Source: CAZVYS01 sp964630755
GTDB taxonomy: Bacteria; Patescibacteriota; Microgenomatia; UBA1400; CG1-02-47-37
Length of the DNA stretch: 36,287 nucleotides
NCBI GenBank assembly: GCA_964630755.1
Contig: CAZVYS010000007.1
Coordinates: 1-36,287 of the forward strand
Direction of reading: 5' to 3'
Part shown: positions 15,659 through 22,828 of the stretch, one piece after another
Position numbering within the stretch: the first letter of the stretch is position 1
How the letters are laid out: each line of letters starts with the position of its first letter
Program-made: the position numbers and the translations under genes
The notes under the pieces: generated by a model
The model's database searches: none
Seen by the model: only the letters and a program-made list of their open reading frames with translations
What the model was told of the DNA's origin: nothing

Positions 15659-16739
15659 GTTGGTTTTGAGGTGCAGTTAGAATAACTTGAGCTTTTTGTC
15701 TAAGGTTGGAAATGTTAGTTGATCCTTGATACCAAAAGGATCTTTTTAAGCTAGAAATTAATTGTTTAATGTAAGGATCGACATCGCCTTTGAAAGGAAT
15801 AAGTTTGTCAATGCCTTCTTCTAATAGATGAGGCGGTTGTGATTTTTGTATAAACTTATTTAACAGGTATTTTAAGGTTGAGAAATTTTGTTGGAATTTA
15901 GGTTGAGGTTGAAAGACAAAGCTTTGGGATTCTTGAGTGCACATACCACTAGAGAGTTTATATTTCCTTCCGTTTTGGTTAATGATTTTCCCTGGGCTTT
16001 GGTTGAAACCAGCCAGTAAACCACCGATCATAACTGTTGAAGCTCCAAAAACTAAGGCTTTAGCAATATCACCGGATTGTTTAATACCGGTGTCTGAGAT
16101 AATTGGTACTTGGTGTTTTTTGGCAATTTGATAACAATCATTTAAAGCGCTTAGTTGAGGTCTGCCAACTCCAGTTACTGATCTGGTGGTGCAGTGTGAT
16201 CCGCCACCAACACCTATCTTTAGACTGTCGGCACCGGCTAAAATCAGGTCTTTGGCGGCCTTAGATGTAACTATTAAAGAAGCACAGATTTGAATTTGAG
16301 GATGTTTATCTTTTAGTTTTTTAATAAAGTTTATGGTTTGAAGATTGTGGGCGTGGGCAGTTTCAATGCAAATTAAGTCGGCTCCGACTTTAAGTAAATT
16401 ATGAGCATGAGTTAAGCCAGTTTGATTAAGATTAATGATTGTGCCAGCCACTTTGATTTTTTGTTGGTGAACATGACTAACTTGAGATAGTTGTTGGTTA
16501 AAGTTTTGAAAAGGATGAATAAAGCCCATACCGCCAGCTTTGCCAAGAGCAATGGCCATATTGACTTCGGTTACGTTAGGCATGGGAGATGAAAGCAGAG
16601 GAATATCAAGAGTGATGTTTTTTGATACCTTGGTCTTAAGGTCTATTTTATGATCATCACCGATGTTATATTTAGATTTTTGAGGTAGCAAGAGTACTTG
16701 GTTAAAACTAATTTCTGGAGAAGATAGAGAAAACTTCAT
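15645..16739 (-). CDS. IMP dehydrogenase / GMP reductase family protein without CBS domains
   Basis: A TIM-barrel enzyme of purine interconversion. The 364-aa protein has the catalytic loop GVGGGSHCTTRSVTGVGRPQ with nucleophile Cys183, the phosphate-binding ISDTGIKQSGDIAKAL and GASTVMIGGLLAG, and a C-terminal segment (IPFKGDVDPYIKQLISSLK) like both IMPDH and GMP reductase. There is no room for the paired CBS domains of typical 480-490-aa IMPDH. The flap NGRKYKLSSGM resembles GMP reductase, while the SPG before it is IMPDH-like, so direction is uncertain; the presence of guaA favours IMP to XMP. The loop has GGGSH where most have GPGSI. The start is preceded by a near-leaderless promoter (see 16749-16777). 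Confidence 0.85.
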   Translation of the reverse strand: MKFSLSSPEISFNQVLLLPQKSKYNIGDDHKIDLKTKVSKNITLDIPLLSSPMPNVTEVNMAIALGKAGGMGFIHPFQNFNQQLSQVSHVHQQKIKVAGTIINLNQTGLTHAHNLLKVGADLICIETAHAHNLQTINFIKKLKDKHPQIQICASLIVTSKAAKDLILAGADSLKIGVGGGSHCTTRSVTGVGRPQLSALNDCYQIAKKHQVPIISDTGIKQSGDIAKALVFGASTVMIGGLLAGFNQSPGKIINQNGRKYKLSSGMCTQESQSFVFQPQPKFQQNFSTLKYLLNKFIQKSQPPHLLEEGIDKLIPFKGDVDPYIKQLISSLKRSFWYQGSTNISNLRQKAQVILTAPQNQHGKF

Positions 16740-16748
16740 TGTGTTATG

Positions 16749-16777
16749 TAGATATTCATTTTAAAATAGTGTAACAA
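16749..16777 (-). promoter_or_regulatory. Promoter of the IMPDH-like operon
   Basis: On the minus strand TTGTTA (16777-16772), a 17-bp spacer and TATCTA (16754-16749) lie upstream of the ATG at 16739. Transcription starting about 7 bases after the -10 would leave a leader of only 2-3 bases. There is no Shine-Dalgarno sequence. Confidence 0.4.
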
Positions 16778-16779
16778 AT

Positions 16780-16785
16780 TAGATT
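16780..16785 (+). promoter_or_regulatory. -10 element of the SDR gene, predicted leaderless
   Basis: TAGATT ends 5 bases before the ATG at 16791. No Shine-Dalgarno sequence fits between, so the transcript probably begins at or next to the ATG. No clear -35 is seen. Confidence 0.4.
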
Positions 16786-16790
16786 TATAT

Positions 16791-17516
16791 ATGAAAAGAG
16801 TAGTTTTAATAACTGGAGCTAGTCAAGGCATAGGGGCAGCTATGTCAAAAAGGTTTGGTAGTCGGGGAGATAGAGTGGTTGCTAATTATTTTCATTCTAG
16901 AGATCGAGCTAAAAAAATAGTTGATAGCTTAGAAGAAGCTATGATGATTAAAGCAGATGTAGCTAATAGAAACTCTGTTAATAAAATGGTAAAAAAGATT
17001 TTTAATAAATGGGGTAAGATTGATGTGTTGATTAATAATGCCGGTAAAGTATTTGAGCCAGCTGGTTGGGAAAAAGTGAGTCAAAAAAGTTTTATTAAAA
17101 CAATAGAAACAAACTTAGCAGGAGTTTTTAATTGCTTGAGAGAGGTTGGTTTGGTGATGCTAAAACAAAAACATGGGAAGATAATTAATATTGCTTCTAC
17201 AGCTGGAATTCAAGGAGTAGTTCAAGCGCCAGCTTATGGAGCAGCAAAAGCCGGCGTGATTAATTTAACTAAAGCTTTTGCAAAAGAATTGGCTCCCAAT
17301 GTTTTAGTAAATGCAATTTCACCAGGGTTTGTATTAACTGATTGGCATAAAAAGAAAGACCAGGAGTTGTTAAAAAAAATCAAAGAACAAATTCCTTTAA
17401 AAAGAATGGCTCGCATTAAAGAAGTAGTTGATTTAACAGTGTATTTAAGTTCAAGCCAGTCTGGGTACATAACAGGCCAAAATTTAGTGATAGATGGAGG
17501 ATTAAGCTTGGATTAA
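16791..17516 (+). CDS. Short-chain dehydrogenase/reductase (FabG-like)
   Basis: An NAD(P)-dependent oxidoreductase. The 241-aa protein has the classical SDR pattern: TGASQGIG at 8-15, DVAN, NNAG at 82-85, catalytic Ser136 in INIASTAG, Tyr149 and Lys153 in YGAAK, and the C-terminal GQNLVIDGG. Length is typical. It could be a 3-ketoacyl-ACP reductase, but no other fatty-acid gene is present, and it lies 4 bp before a radical SAM gene in the glycan cluster, so a sugar or polyol substrate is equally possible. The substrate cannot be read from sequence. Confidence 0.9.
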   Translation: MKRVVLITGASQGIGAAMSKRFGSRGDRVVANYFHSRDRAKKIVDSLEEAMMIKADVANRNSVNKMVKKIFNKWGKIDVLINNAGKVFEPAGWEKVSQKSFIKTIETNLAGVFNCLREVGLVMLKQKHGKIINIASTAGIQGVVQAPAYGAAKAGVINLTKAFAKELAPNVLVNAISPGFVLTDWHKKKDQELLKKIKEQIPLKRMARIKEVVDLTVYLSSSQSGYITGQNLVIDGGLSLD

Positions 17517-17520
17517 GAGG

Positions 17521-18393
17521 ATGAATTTAGCACCTAATATACTATTAACTAATTTTTGTAATGCAAAGTGTAGTTATTGTTTTGCTAGAGATGAAATGAG
17601 TAAGGATATAGCTGGAGAGATGGAGTTTAAAAAATTTCTTAAGCTGGTTACTTTTTTGAAAAAGAATAAGATTAGATCTTTAAGATTAATGGGGGGAGAA
17701 CCAACCTTGCATAGTCAGTTTGAAAAAGTAATTAAAGTTGGGATAAAGGAGTTTGAAGAAGTTGTCGTTTTTACTAACGGATTGATGCCACCAAGGAGCA
17801 AGCAGATATTATTGAGTGAATCGCAAAAGTTAATATTTAATTTTAATTTGGATACCACAGAGTTATTATCTTCTAATGAACTTAAGAAAAGGGTAATGCA
17901 AACAGTGATAGACTTTCTTGATATATCAAAGGTAAGTGTTGGGTTAACAGTTAGTAGTTTTAGCAGAGATTATTCAGAGATTTTTACTGGATTTAAAAAA
18001 AATCAAATGAAAAGAATGGGCGTAAGAATGGGATATGCAAAAACTATAGTTGGCAGGAAGCCAATATTTATATATAAAGATCAGAAGAAGTTGGGCAAGA
18101 AAATGATTGAAGTGGTGAATCAATTGATCGGGTTAGGATTTAAGGATATTTATGTTGATTGTGGAATGGAAAAAAGTATGTTTAGCCAGCAAGATTTATC
18201 TTGGTTTATAAAAAAAGTTAAATTGAATGATTGGGGTTGTAGGGGAAAGTGGAGTTCTTTTGATGTGGCAACTGATTTGACAGTTTTTCCTTGTTTTCCT
18301 CATTATCAAACCAATAGATATAAGTTAGATAAATTTAAAACCCTAGAGGAATTGTCTAAGAAAGTTAACCAGAAAAAATCTTGTTATAAATAA
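17521..18393 (+). CDS. Radical SAM protein with a short C-terminal auxiliary region
   Basis: The 290-aa protein has the [4Fe-4S]-SAM motif CNAKCSYC (Cys13, Cys17, Cys20) near the N-terminus and the SAM-contacting GGEPT at 58-62, followed by a partial TIM barrel. The C-terminal part has WGCRGK, then FPCF, then ends at SCYK. Peptide-modifying relatives usually continue with more cysteines for auxiliary clusters, so this protein may be truncated or have a minimal twitch domain. It starts 4 bp after the SDR gene, with AGAGG touching the ATG, and its last 10 bp overlap the convergent deacetylase. Substrate unknown. Confidence 0.88.
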   Translation: MNLAPNILLTNFCNAKCSYCFARDEMSKDIAGEMEFKKFLKLVTFLKKNKIRSLRLMGGEPTLHSQFEKVIKVGIKEFEEVVVFTNGLMPPRSKQILLSESQKLIFNFNLDTTELLSSNELKKRVMQTVIDFLDISKVSVGLTVSSFSRDYSEIFTGFKKNQMKRMGVRMGYAKTIVGRKPIFIYKDQKKLGKKMIEVVNQLIGLGFKDIYVDCGMEKSMFSQQDLSWFIKKVKLNDWGCRGKWSSFDVATDLTVFPCFPHYQTNRYKLDKFKTLEELSKKVNQKKSCYK

Positions 18394-19064
18394 GTATAAA
18401 AAGCTTCAGGAGTGAACTTTATAACTTGAGGGAAGATAAGATTAATTTGAGAAGAATATTCCTTGGCTGCTAGAATTTTTCGTTTAGTTTTTTTTGGCTT
18501 TAGCTTTAAGCACATTTTCGGTTTTAATTGATTAAGTTGTTTTTTGCCTAATCTTTGATTGATATATGGTTGGTCAACCCAAAAGTAAGTCTTTTGATTA
18601 AATCGCTTAATTAATAAATTAATTAAGCGATGATCTAAGTGACGGCCAATGGCCAGGGGAGCGTATAGGATGTCGTTTGGCTGAATGATTTTTTTGATTT
18701 GAAGATAAAGCTTGAGAATCAAGCAGTAGTCTTTAATAAAGATAGGAGATGAAAAAAGTTGTTTAAGATTAATTTGGTGGCGAAAGAGGGCATCAGTAAA
18801 ATTTAAGTGTTTAAAATTAGCTTTTAAGAGCTTAAGGGCTTTTTTATCTTCTTTAATTCTTTGAGATTGAAATTGAATTAATGATTTATAGCCACAATCA
18901 TTAATAAACTTTTTAGCAGTTAAAGATAGTGATTTTTTAGTAACAAATTTACTGAAAAGAGTAATGACGGTTACTGAGTGATTTTGTTTGGTTAAGTGAG
19001 CAATTAAGTCTCCAGCTGAAAAAACAGCGTCATCTAAGTGTGGAGAGAAAAAGAGGTGACGCAT
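18384..19064 (-). CDS. PIG-L family N-deacetylase
   Basis: A zinc-dependent deacetylase of N-acetylated sugars or sugar conjugates (the LmbE/MshB/PIG-L family). The 226-aa protein starts with the metal motif SPHLDDAV (His9, Asp11, Asp12) and has the second motif GRHLDH (His142, His145). Length is typical. The ATG at 19064 lies 6 bases from a TATAAT on the minus strand, so the mRNA is predicted to be leaderless and fired from the same site as the divergent glycosyltransferase. A 30-bp perfect palindrome (18602-18631) lies within the codons of the second metal motif. It would supply amino sugars to the glycan cluster. Confidence 0.88.
   Translation of the reverse strand: MRHLFFSPHLDDAVFSAGDLIAHLTKQNHSVTVITLFSKFVTKKSLSLTAKKFINDCGYKSLIQFQSQRIKEDKKALKLLKANFKHLNFTDALFRHQINLKQLFSSPIFIKDYCLILKLYLQIKKIIQPNDILYAPLAIGRHLDHRLINLLIKRFNQKTYFWVDQPYINQRLGKKQLNQLKPKMCLKLKPKKTKRKILAAKEYSSQINLIFPQVIKFTPEAFYTYL
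18602..18631. repeat. Perfect 14-bp-arm palindrome in the deacetylase gene
   Basis: ATCGCTTAATTAAT and its exact reverse complement flank two bases (AA). It encodes the residues just after the GRHLDH metal motif. It is unrelated to the REP-like palindromes at 3.2-4.0 kb. Confidence 0.85.
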
Positions 19065-19081
19065 AATGTTATTATAGCTTA
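19065..19081. promoter_or_regulatory. Symmetric bidirectional promoter with overlapping -10 elements
   Basis: The 17 bp between two divergent ATGs hold TATTATA at 19070-19076. On the plus strand this gives TATTAT, ending 6 bases before the ATG at 19082; on the minus strand it gives TATAAT, ending 6 bases before the ATG at 19064. Both mRNAs would begin at or next to their start codons, with start sites about 18 bp apart. No Shine-Dalgarno sequence is possible on either side. Confidence 0.6.
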
Positions 19082-20212
19082 ATGCATGTTTGTTTTATTT
19101 ATCCATTTAATCCACAAAATTCAGATGGATTTGGAATCAGAACCTTTTTAAGCCATTATTTGATGGCATTATCTGAAAATGGTATTAATATTAGCTTGAT
19201 TTATCCTAAAAGCCAGAAGATTGGTAACAATAATAAAAAAATAGTTGAGTTTCAGGCGAAAGACAATCAGGATATTCTTCGAATAATAAAGTTGATTGAT
19301 GGAAAGAAAAGAATTGATTTAATAGAGCTGGCTGATTTTAGTGGTTGGGGTAATAAGGTTTTAAAACAGGTGCGAATACCAGTAGTTTTAAGAAGTCATT
19401 CGCCGTCTTTTTTAATTGATGAGCTATGTCCACATAAGAAGCCGATATTTAGCTGGAATGAGAGAAGGCTGGAGAAAAAAAAGTTTAAGCTTGCTAGAGA
19501 GATTATATTTCCAAATAAAAAATTAAGAGAGATGATTAAAAAAGAAGTTGAATTATCAGCATTAATTAAGATTTTACCTTATGGTTTTTTTAAATCTAAA
19601 CAGGGTTTGAAAAAAAAGACTTTATCAGTACAGAGCAGGTATTTAAAAGCTATTTATGTAGGCAGGCTTGAAGAGTTAAAAAATATTGAGACTTTAGTAA
19701 AAGCAGTTATTTATGCAAATGAAGATTTAGGTGAAAGAGTGCATTTGACTTTGGTTGGTCCTGATACTAGCTATAGAGGTTTTAAAGGTTACCAGGATTA
19801 TATAAAGAGGAAATTAATAAAACAAAGAATATCCTGGTTTCGGTTTACCGGCATGATGAATTATCAGTCAGTAGCCAGGTTGTATCAAAAGCATGATGTT
19901 CTAGTAATGCCTTCAAAGCACGAGGCGTTAGGCTTTGTTGTTATTGAAGCAATGTCTTATGGATTACCAGTGATTGTTAGTAAAGCTGGAATGGGAGAAG
20001 GTTTGGTTGACAATGGTAAAACTGGCTTGATATATTGGCCTGTTGAAAGCAAAAAAGCATTAGCAGGAAAGTTGGCTTTATTATGTCGACAACCAAGCTT
20101 AATTAGAAAATATGGTTTGGCTGGGAAAAAGAAGATTGAATCGGACTTAAGACAAAAAAAGATTTTGGCCAAGAATATTAATTATTATCAAGAGATAATA
20201 GAAAGATATTAA
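19082..20212 (+). CDS. Glycosyltransferase family 4
   Basis: The 376-aa protein is a GT-B enzyme. It has an N-terminal acceptor domain ending around LPYGFF and a C-terminal donor domain with AIYVGRLEELKNIETLV, FTGMMNYQSVARLYQKHDVLVMPS and the E-x7-E signature EALGFVVIEAMSYG, followed by GLPVIVS. Such enzymes transfer sugars from nucleotide donors with retention. It is the first gene of a pair with the B12-type radical SAM gene 9 bp downstream. The ATG lies 6 bases after TATTAT. It is likely involved in assembling the surface glycan. Confidence 0.93.
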   Translation: MHVCFIYPFNPQNSDGFGIRTFLSHYLMALSENGINISLIYPKSQKIGNNNKKIVEFQAKDNQDILRIIKLIDGKKRIDLIELADFSGWGNKVLKQVRIPVVLRSHSPSFLIDELCPHKKPIFSWNERRLEKKKFKLAREIIFPNKKLREMIKKEVELSALIKILPYGFFKSKQGLKKKTLSVQSRYLKAIYVGRLEELKNIETLVKAVIYANEDLGERVHLTLVGPDTSYRGFKGYQDYIKRKLIKQRISWFRFTGMMNYQSVARLYQKHDVLVMPSKHEALGFVVIEAMSYGLPVIVSKAGMGEGLVDNGKTGLIYWPVESKKALAGKLALLCRQPSLIRKYGLAGKKKIESDLRQKKILAKNINYYQEIIERY

Positions 20213-20221
20213 GTTAGAGTA

Positions 20222-21658
20222 ATGAGAGTTTTGTTTGTTTTATCGTTTTTAAGAGCTGCTTCTTGGCAAATGTATTACAGTGAAGGTATTGCAAGTTTGT
20301 CAGCAGTATTAAAGAAGAATGGTTACCAGACAGATTTATTTTTAGTTGAGGATTTAAAAGATGTTGAACTTTTAGATAAGCATATTAAAGATACAAATCC
20401 ACAGATAGTTGCTTTTAGTGTTACTTCTGTTCAGTATCCAGGAATTGAGTGGATTACTAAACATCTAAAGAAAAAGTTTAAAGATCTATTTATTATAGCC
20501 GGGGGAGTGCATTGTTCTTTAGGGCCTCATTTGGTGATTAAAAACAAGGCTATTGACGCAGTTTGCATTGGAGAAGGCGAGACAGCTTTATTAAATTTAG
20601 TTGAGAAGATGAAGAATGGAAAGAGTATAAAGAAAATTGACAATTTATGGATTAGGGACAATGGGCGAGTAATTAGAAACAAAATACTAGAACCTCATGA
20701 TATTAATCAATTACCTTCACCAGATAAAGATATTTTTCATCAGAGTAGTTTGGGATACTATATGGGTCCGATTTGGTTAAAAAAAGGCTTAAAGGGAGGC
20801 ACTTTTTTAATGAGTAGAGGCTGTGTGTTTAACTGTAGTTATTGTGCCAGTCCGGCTCTAAATCAGAAATTTGATAATAAATATTATCGTTTAATGGATC
20901 CGAAAAAAGGAATTGAGCAGATTAAAGCTGCAGTAAAAAAATTTAATTATGATTATTTAATTTTTGTTGATGATACTTTTACGATTAACAAAATTTGGGT
21001 AAAGGATTTTTTAAAACTATATCAAAAAGAAGTTGGCTTGCCATTTAATGTACAAACTAGAATTAACACCTATGATTATGAGTTGATGAAGCTTATTAAA
21101 AAAGCTGGGGGCTATATGGTAGTGGTTGGAGTAGAGTCAGGTGACGAGAAGGTGAGGGAGCTAGTTTTAAATCGAAGGATGACTGATGAACAGATTAAAA
21201 AAGGAATTAAATGGATTAAGAAGGCAAAAATGAAAGTAGGTACGTATAACATGATGGGTTTACCAACAGAAACTATAGAGGATTTTAAGAAGACACTTTT
21301 TTTAAACGTGGAGATTGAGAGTGATTTTCCATATATTTTTATTTTTTATCCATATGAAAATACTAAGATATACAGAATGTGTCAGGAAAAAGGTTGGCTA
21401 TTAAAAGATTTACCTAAAGATTTTGTAGCTAGAGAAGATACACCCTTAAACTTGCCTAGCTTTAAAAGGGAAGACATTTTATATTATCACAAGAATTTTT
21501 ATTCACTAGCTGAAAGACTAAGAAAGTTAAAACAAATGGGCAAACCTAGGTGTGAATGGGATAAAGATTGGTGGTTTCGAATTGGGTTTTCTCCGCCTTC
21601 TAGTAAATTTTACAAAATAACCAGTAAACTATGGCGAATCAGAAATTTAGGGGAGTAG
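20222..21658 (+). CDS. B12-binding-domain radical SAM protein
   Basis: The 478-aa protein has an N-terminal cobalamin-binding-like Rossmann domain (SLSAVLKKNGYQTDLF, then IIAGGVHCSLGPH and IDAVCIGEGE, residues 22-120). This is followed by the radical SAM core with CVFNCSYC (Cys201, Cys205, Cys208), FVDDTF and VVGVESGDEKV. This is the class-B methylase / MiaB-unrelated architecture that also occurs in phosphonate, lipid and sugar modification; the DxHxxG ligand of base-off B12 is not visible. It may methylate or rearrange a carbon of the glycan or a lipid. It follows the GT4 by 9 bp and its end overlaps the convergent aminotransferase by 12 bp. Confidence 0.88.
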   Translation: MRVLFVLSFLRAASWQMYYSEGIASLSAVLKKNGYQTDLFLVEDLKDVELLDKHIKDTNPQIVAFSVTSVQYPGIEWITKHLKKKFKDLFIIAGGVHCSLGPHLVIKNKAIDAVCIGEGETALLNLVEKMKNGKSIKKIDNLWIRDNGRVIRNKILEPHDINQLPSPDKDIFHQSSLGYYMGPIWLKKGLKGGTFLMSRGCVFNCSYCASPALNQKFDNKYYRLMDPKKGIEQIKAAVKKFNYDYLIFVDDTFTINKIWVKDFLKLYQKEVGLPFNVQTRINTYDYELMKLIKKAGGYMVVVGVESGDEKVRELVLNRRMTDEQIKKGIKWIKKAKMKVGTYNMMGLPTETIEDFKKTLFLNVEIESDFPYIFIFYPYENTKIYRMCQEKGWLLKDLPKDFVAREDTPLNLPSFKREDILYYHKNFYSLAERLRKLKQMGKPRCEWDKDWWFRIGFSPPSSKFYKITSKLWRIRNLGE

Positions 21659-22786
21659 TTGGCTGAGCTTCTTGATTCCTTTTGAAATTTGATTTTTAGG
21701 AATTTGAGCAATTGATAGACGAAAGGTATTAAAACTGCGAATAGGTTGATAAGCAAAAACATAACCAGGTAAAAAAGAAACATGATTTTGGATAGCTGTT
21801 TGAAAAAACTTTTTGGAGTTAAAAGATTTTGGTCCCTTGACCCAAATAAAAAAACCACCTAAAGGGGCATTCCATGAATAATTAGAAGGAAAATATTGAT
21901 CAAGGTTTTTTAGTAGCAAAGTCATTTTGGATCGGTAAATAGCATTAATTTTTTTTAAGTGAAATGAGTATTTTTTAGGTTGATTAAGAATTTGATTAAC
22001 TGTTATTTGAGTAATCGGAGGAGAAAAAAGATCAGTAGCTTTTTTCGATGCTAGTAATGAAGAATAAAATTTTTGAGGAGTATTGATCCAACCTAAACGT
22101 AAGCCTGACCCAAGAGTTTTAGAAACAGTATGAATAGATAGAGTAGAAGGGTAAAGAAATTTGAGTGAAGGAGGAAGGTTTGTTTGGTTGTAGTTGATAG
22201 GTCGATAAGCTTGATCTTCGACTAGGATAATGGAGTGTTTTTTAACTAACTTGATAAGTTCTTGGCGCATAGGAAGGCTTAATGTTTCTCCGATAGGATT
22301 TGAAAAGTCAGGGTTAAGATAAATTAGTTTTGGCTTAAATTTAGTTAGTTGGTTTTTGATAGAATTAAAACTTAACTGATTTAAAGGTTTTGAAAATGTA
22401 TGAAGTTTTAAGAATTTTTTTTTAATTAAGGTTTCTAAGCCTAGATAGTTATAGTTTTCAATTAAGATTGGGTCACTAGTTTTAAGAAGAGCATTAAAAA
22501 CAAGGGAAAGAGATTGTTGAGCGCCTTGAGTGACTATGAATTGATTGGCTTGATGATTAGATTGAGATTTTAATGTGGAGATTAAATCTGGCAGACCTTG
22601 AGGAGGAGAGTAAGTTAAAAGTTTAGTAAAAAGCTTTCTTTTATTAAGTAGTTGTTTAAGAGCTTGTTTGATCAGTTTGTTTGAATGAGCAATGGCTTTC
22701 TGATCTGGAGTGGCAAAGGAAAAAGGAATTGTTTTAGGAGTGATGCTAGAGGTGTAGTAATCCCAAAGTTGTGTTTTTGATTTCAT
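21647..22786 (-). CDS. Aminotransferase class I/II (MocR/LysN-like, no HTH)
   Basis: A PLP-dependent fold-type I enzyme. The 379-aa protein has TYSPPQGLPDL (the Y-xP-GLP-L signature of the 2-aminoadipate/MocR branch), NPDFSNPIGETLS (Asn158-Asn163 region), Asp191 and Tyr194 in EDQAYRP and the PLP lysine Lys223 in HTVSKTLGSGLRLGW. The GntR DNA-binding domain of MocR regulators is absent, so this is an enzyme. It could make an amino acid or an aminated precursor for the neighbouring ATP-grasp ligase. It is divergent from that ligase with a 42-bp gap, and its end overlaps the radical SAM gene by 12 bp. Confidence 0.9.
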   Translation of the reverse strand: MKSKTQLWDYYTSSITPKTIPFSFATPDQKAIAHSNKLIKQALKQLLNKRKLFTKLLTYSPPQGLPDLISTLKSQSNHQANQFIVTQGAQQSLSLVFNALLKTSDPILIENYNYLGLETLIKKKFLKLHTFSKPLNQLSFNSIKNQLTKFKPKLIYLNPDFSNPIGETLSLPMRQELIKLVKKHSIILVEDQAYRPINYNQTNLPPSLKFLYPSTLSIHTVSKTLGSGLRLGWINTPQKFYSSLLASKKATDLFSPPITQITVNQILNQPKKYSFHLKKINAIYRSKMTLLLKNLDQYFPSNYSWNAPLGGFFIWVKGPKSFNSKKFFQTAIQNHVSFLPGYVFAYQPIRSFNTFRLSIAQIPKNQISKGIKKLSQLLP

Positions 22787-22828
22787 ATAATGATGTTAAC
22801 ATATAAAGGAGAAATTAAATAAAATCAA

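Noticed and set aside
15645..16739. Assignment as a definite guaB
   Set aside because: No CBS domains and a GMP-reductase-like flap; the direction of reaction cannot be decided from the sequence, so no symbol is given.
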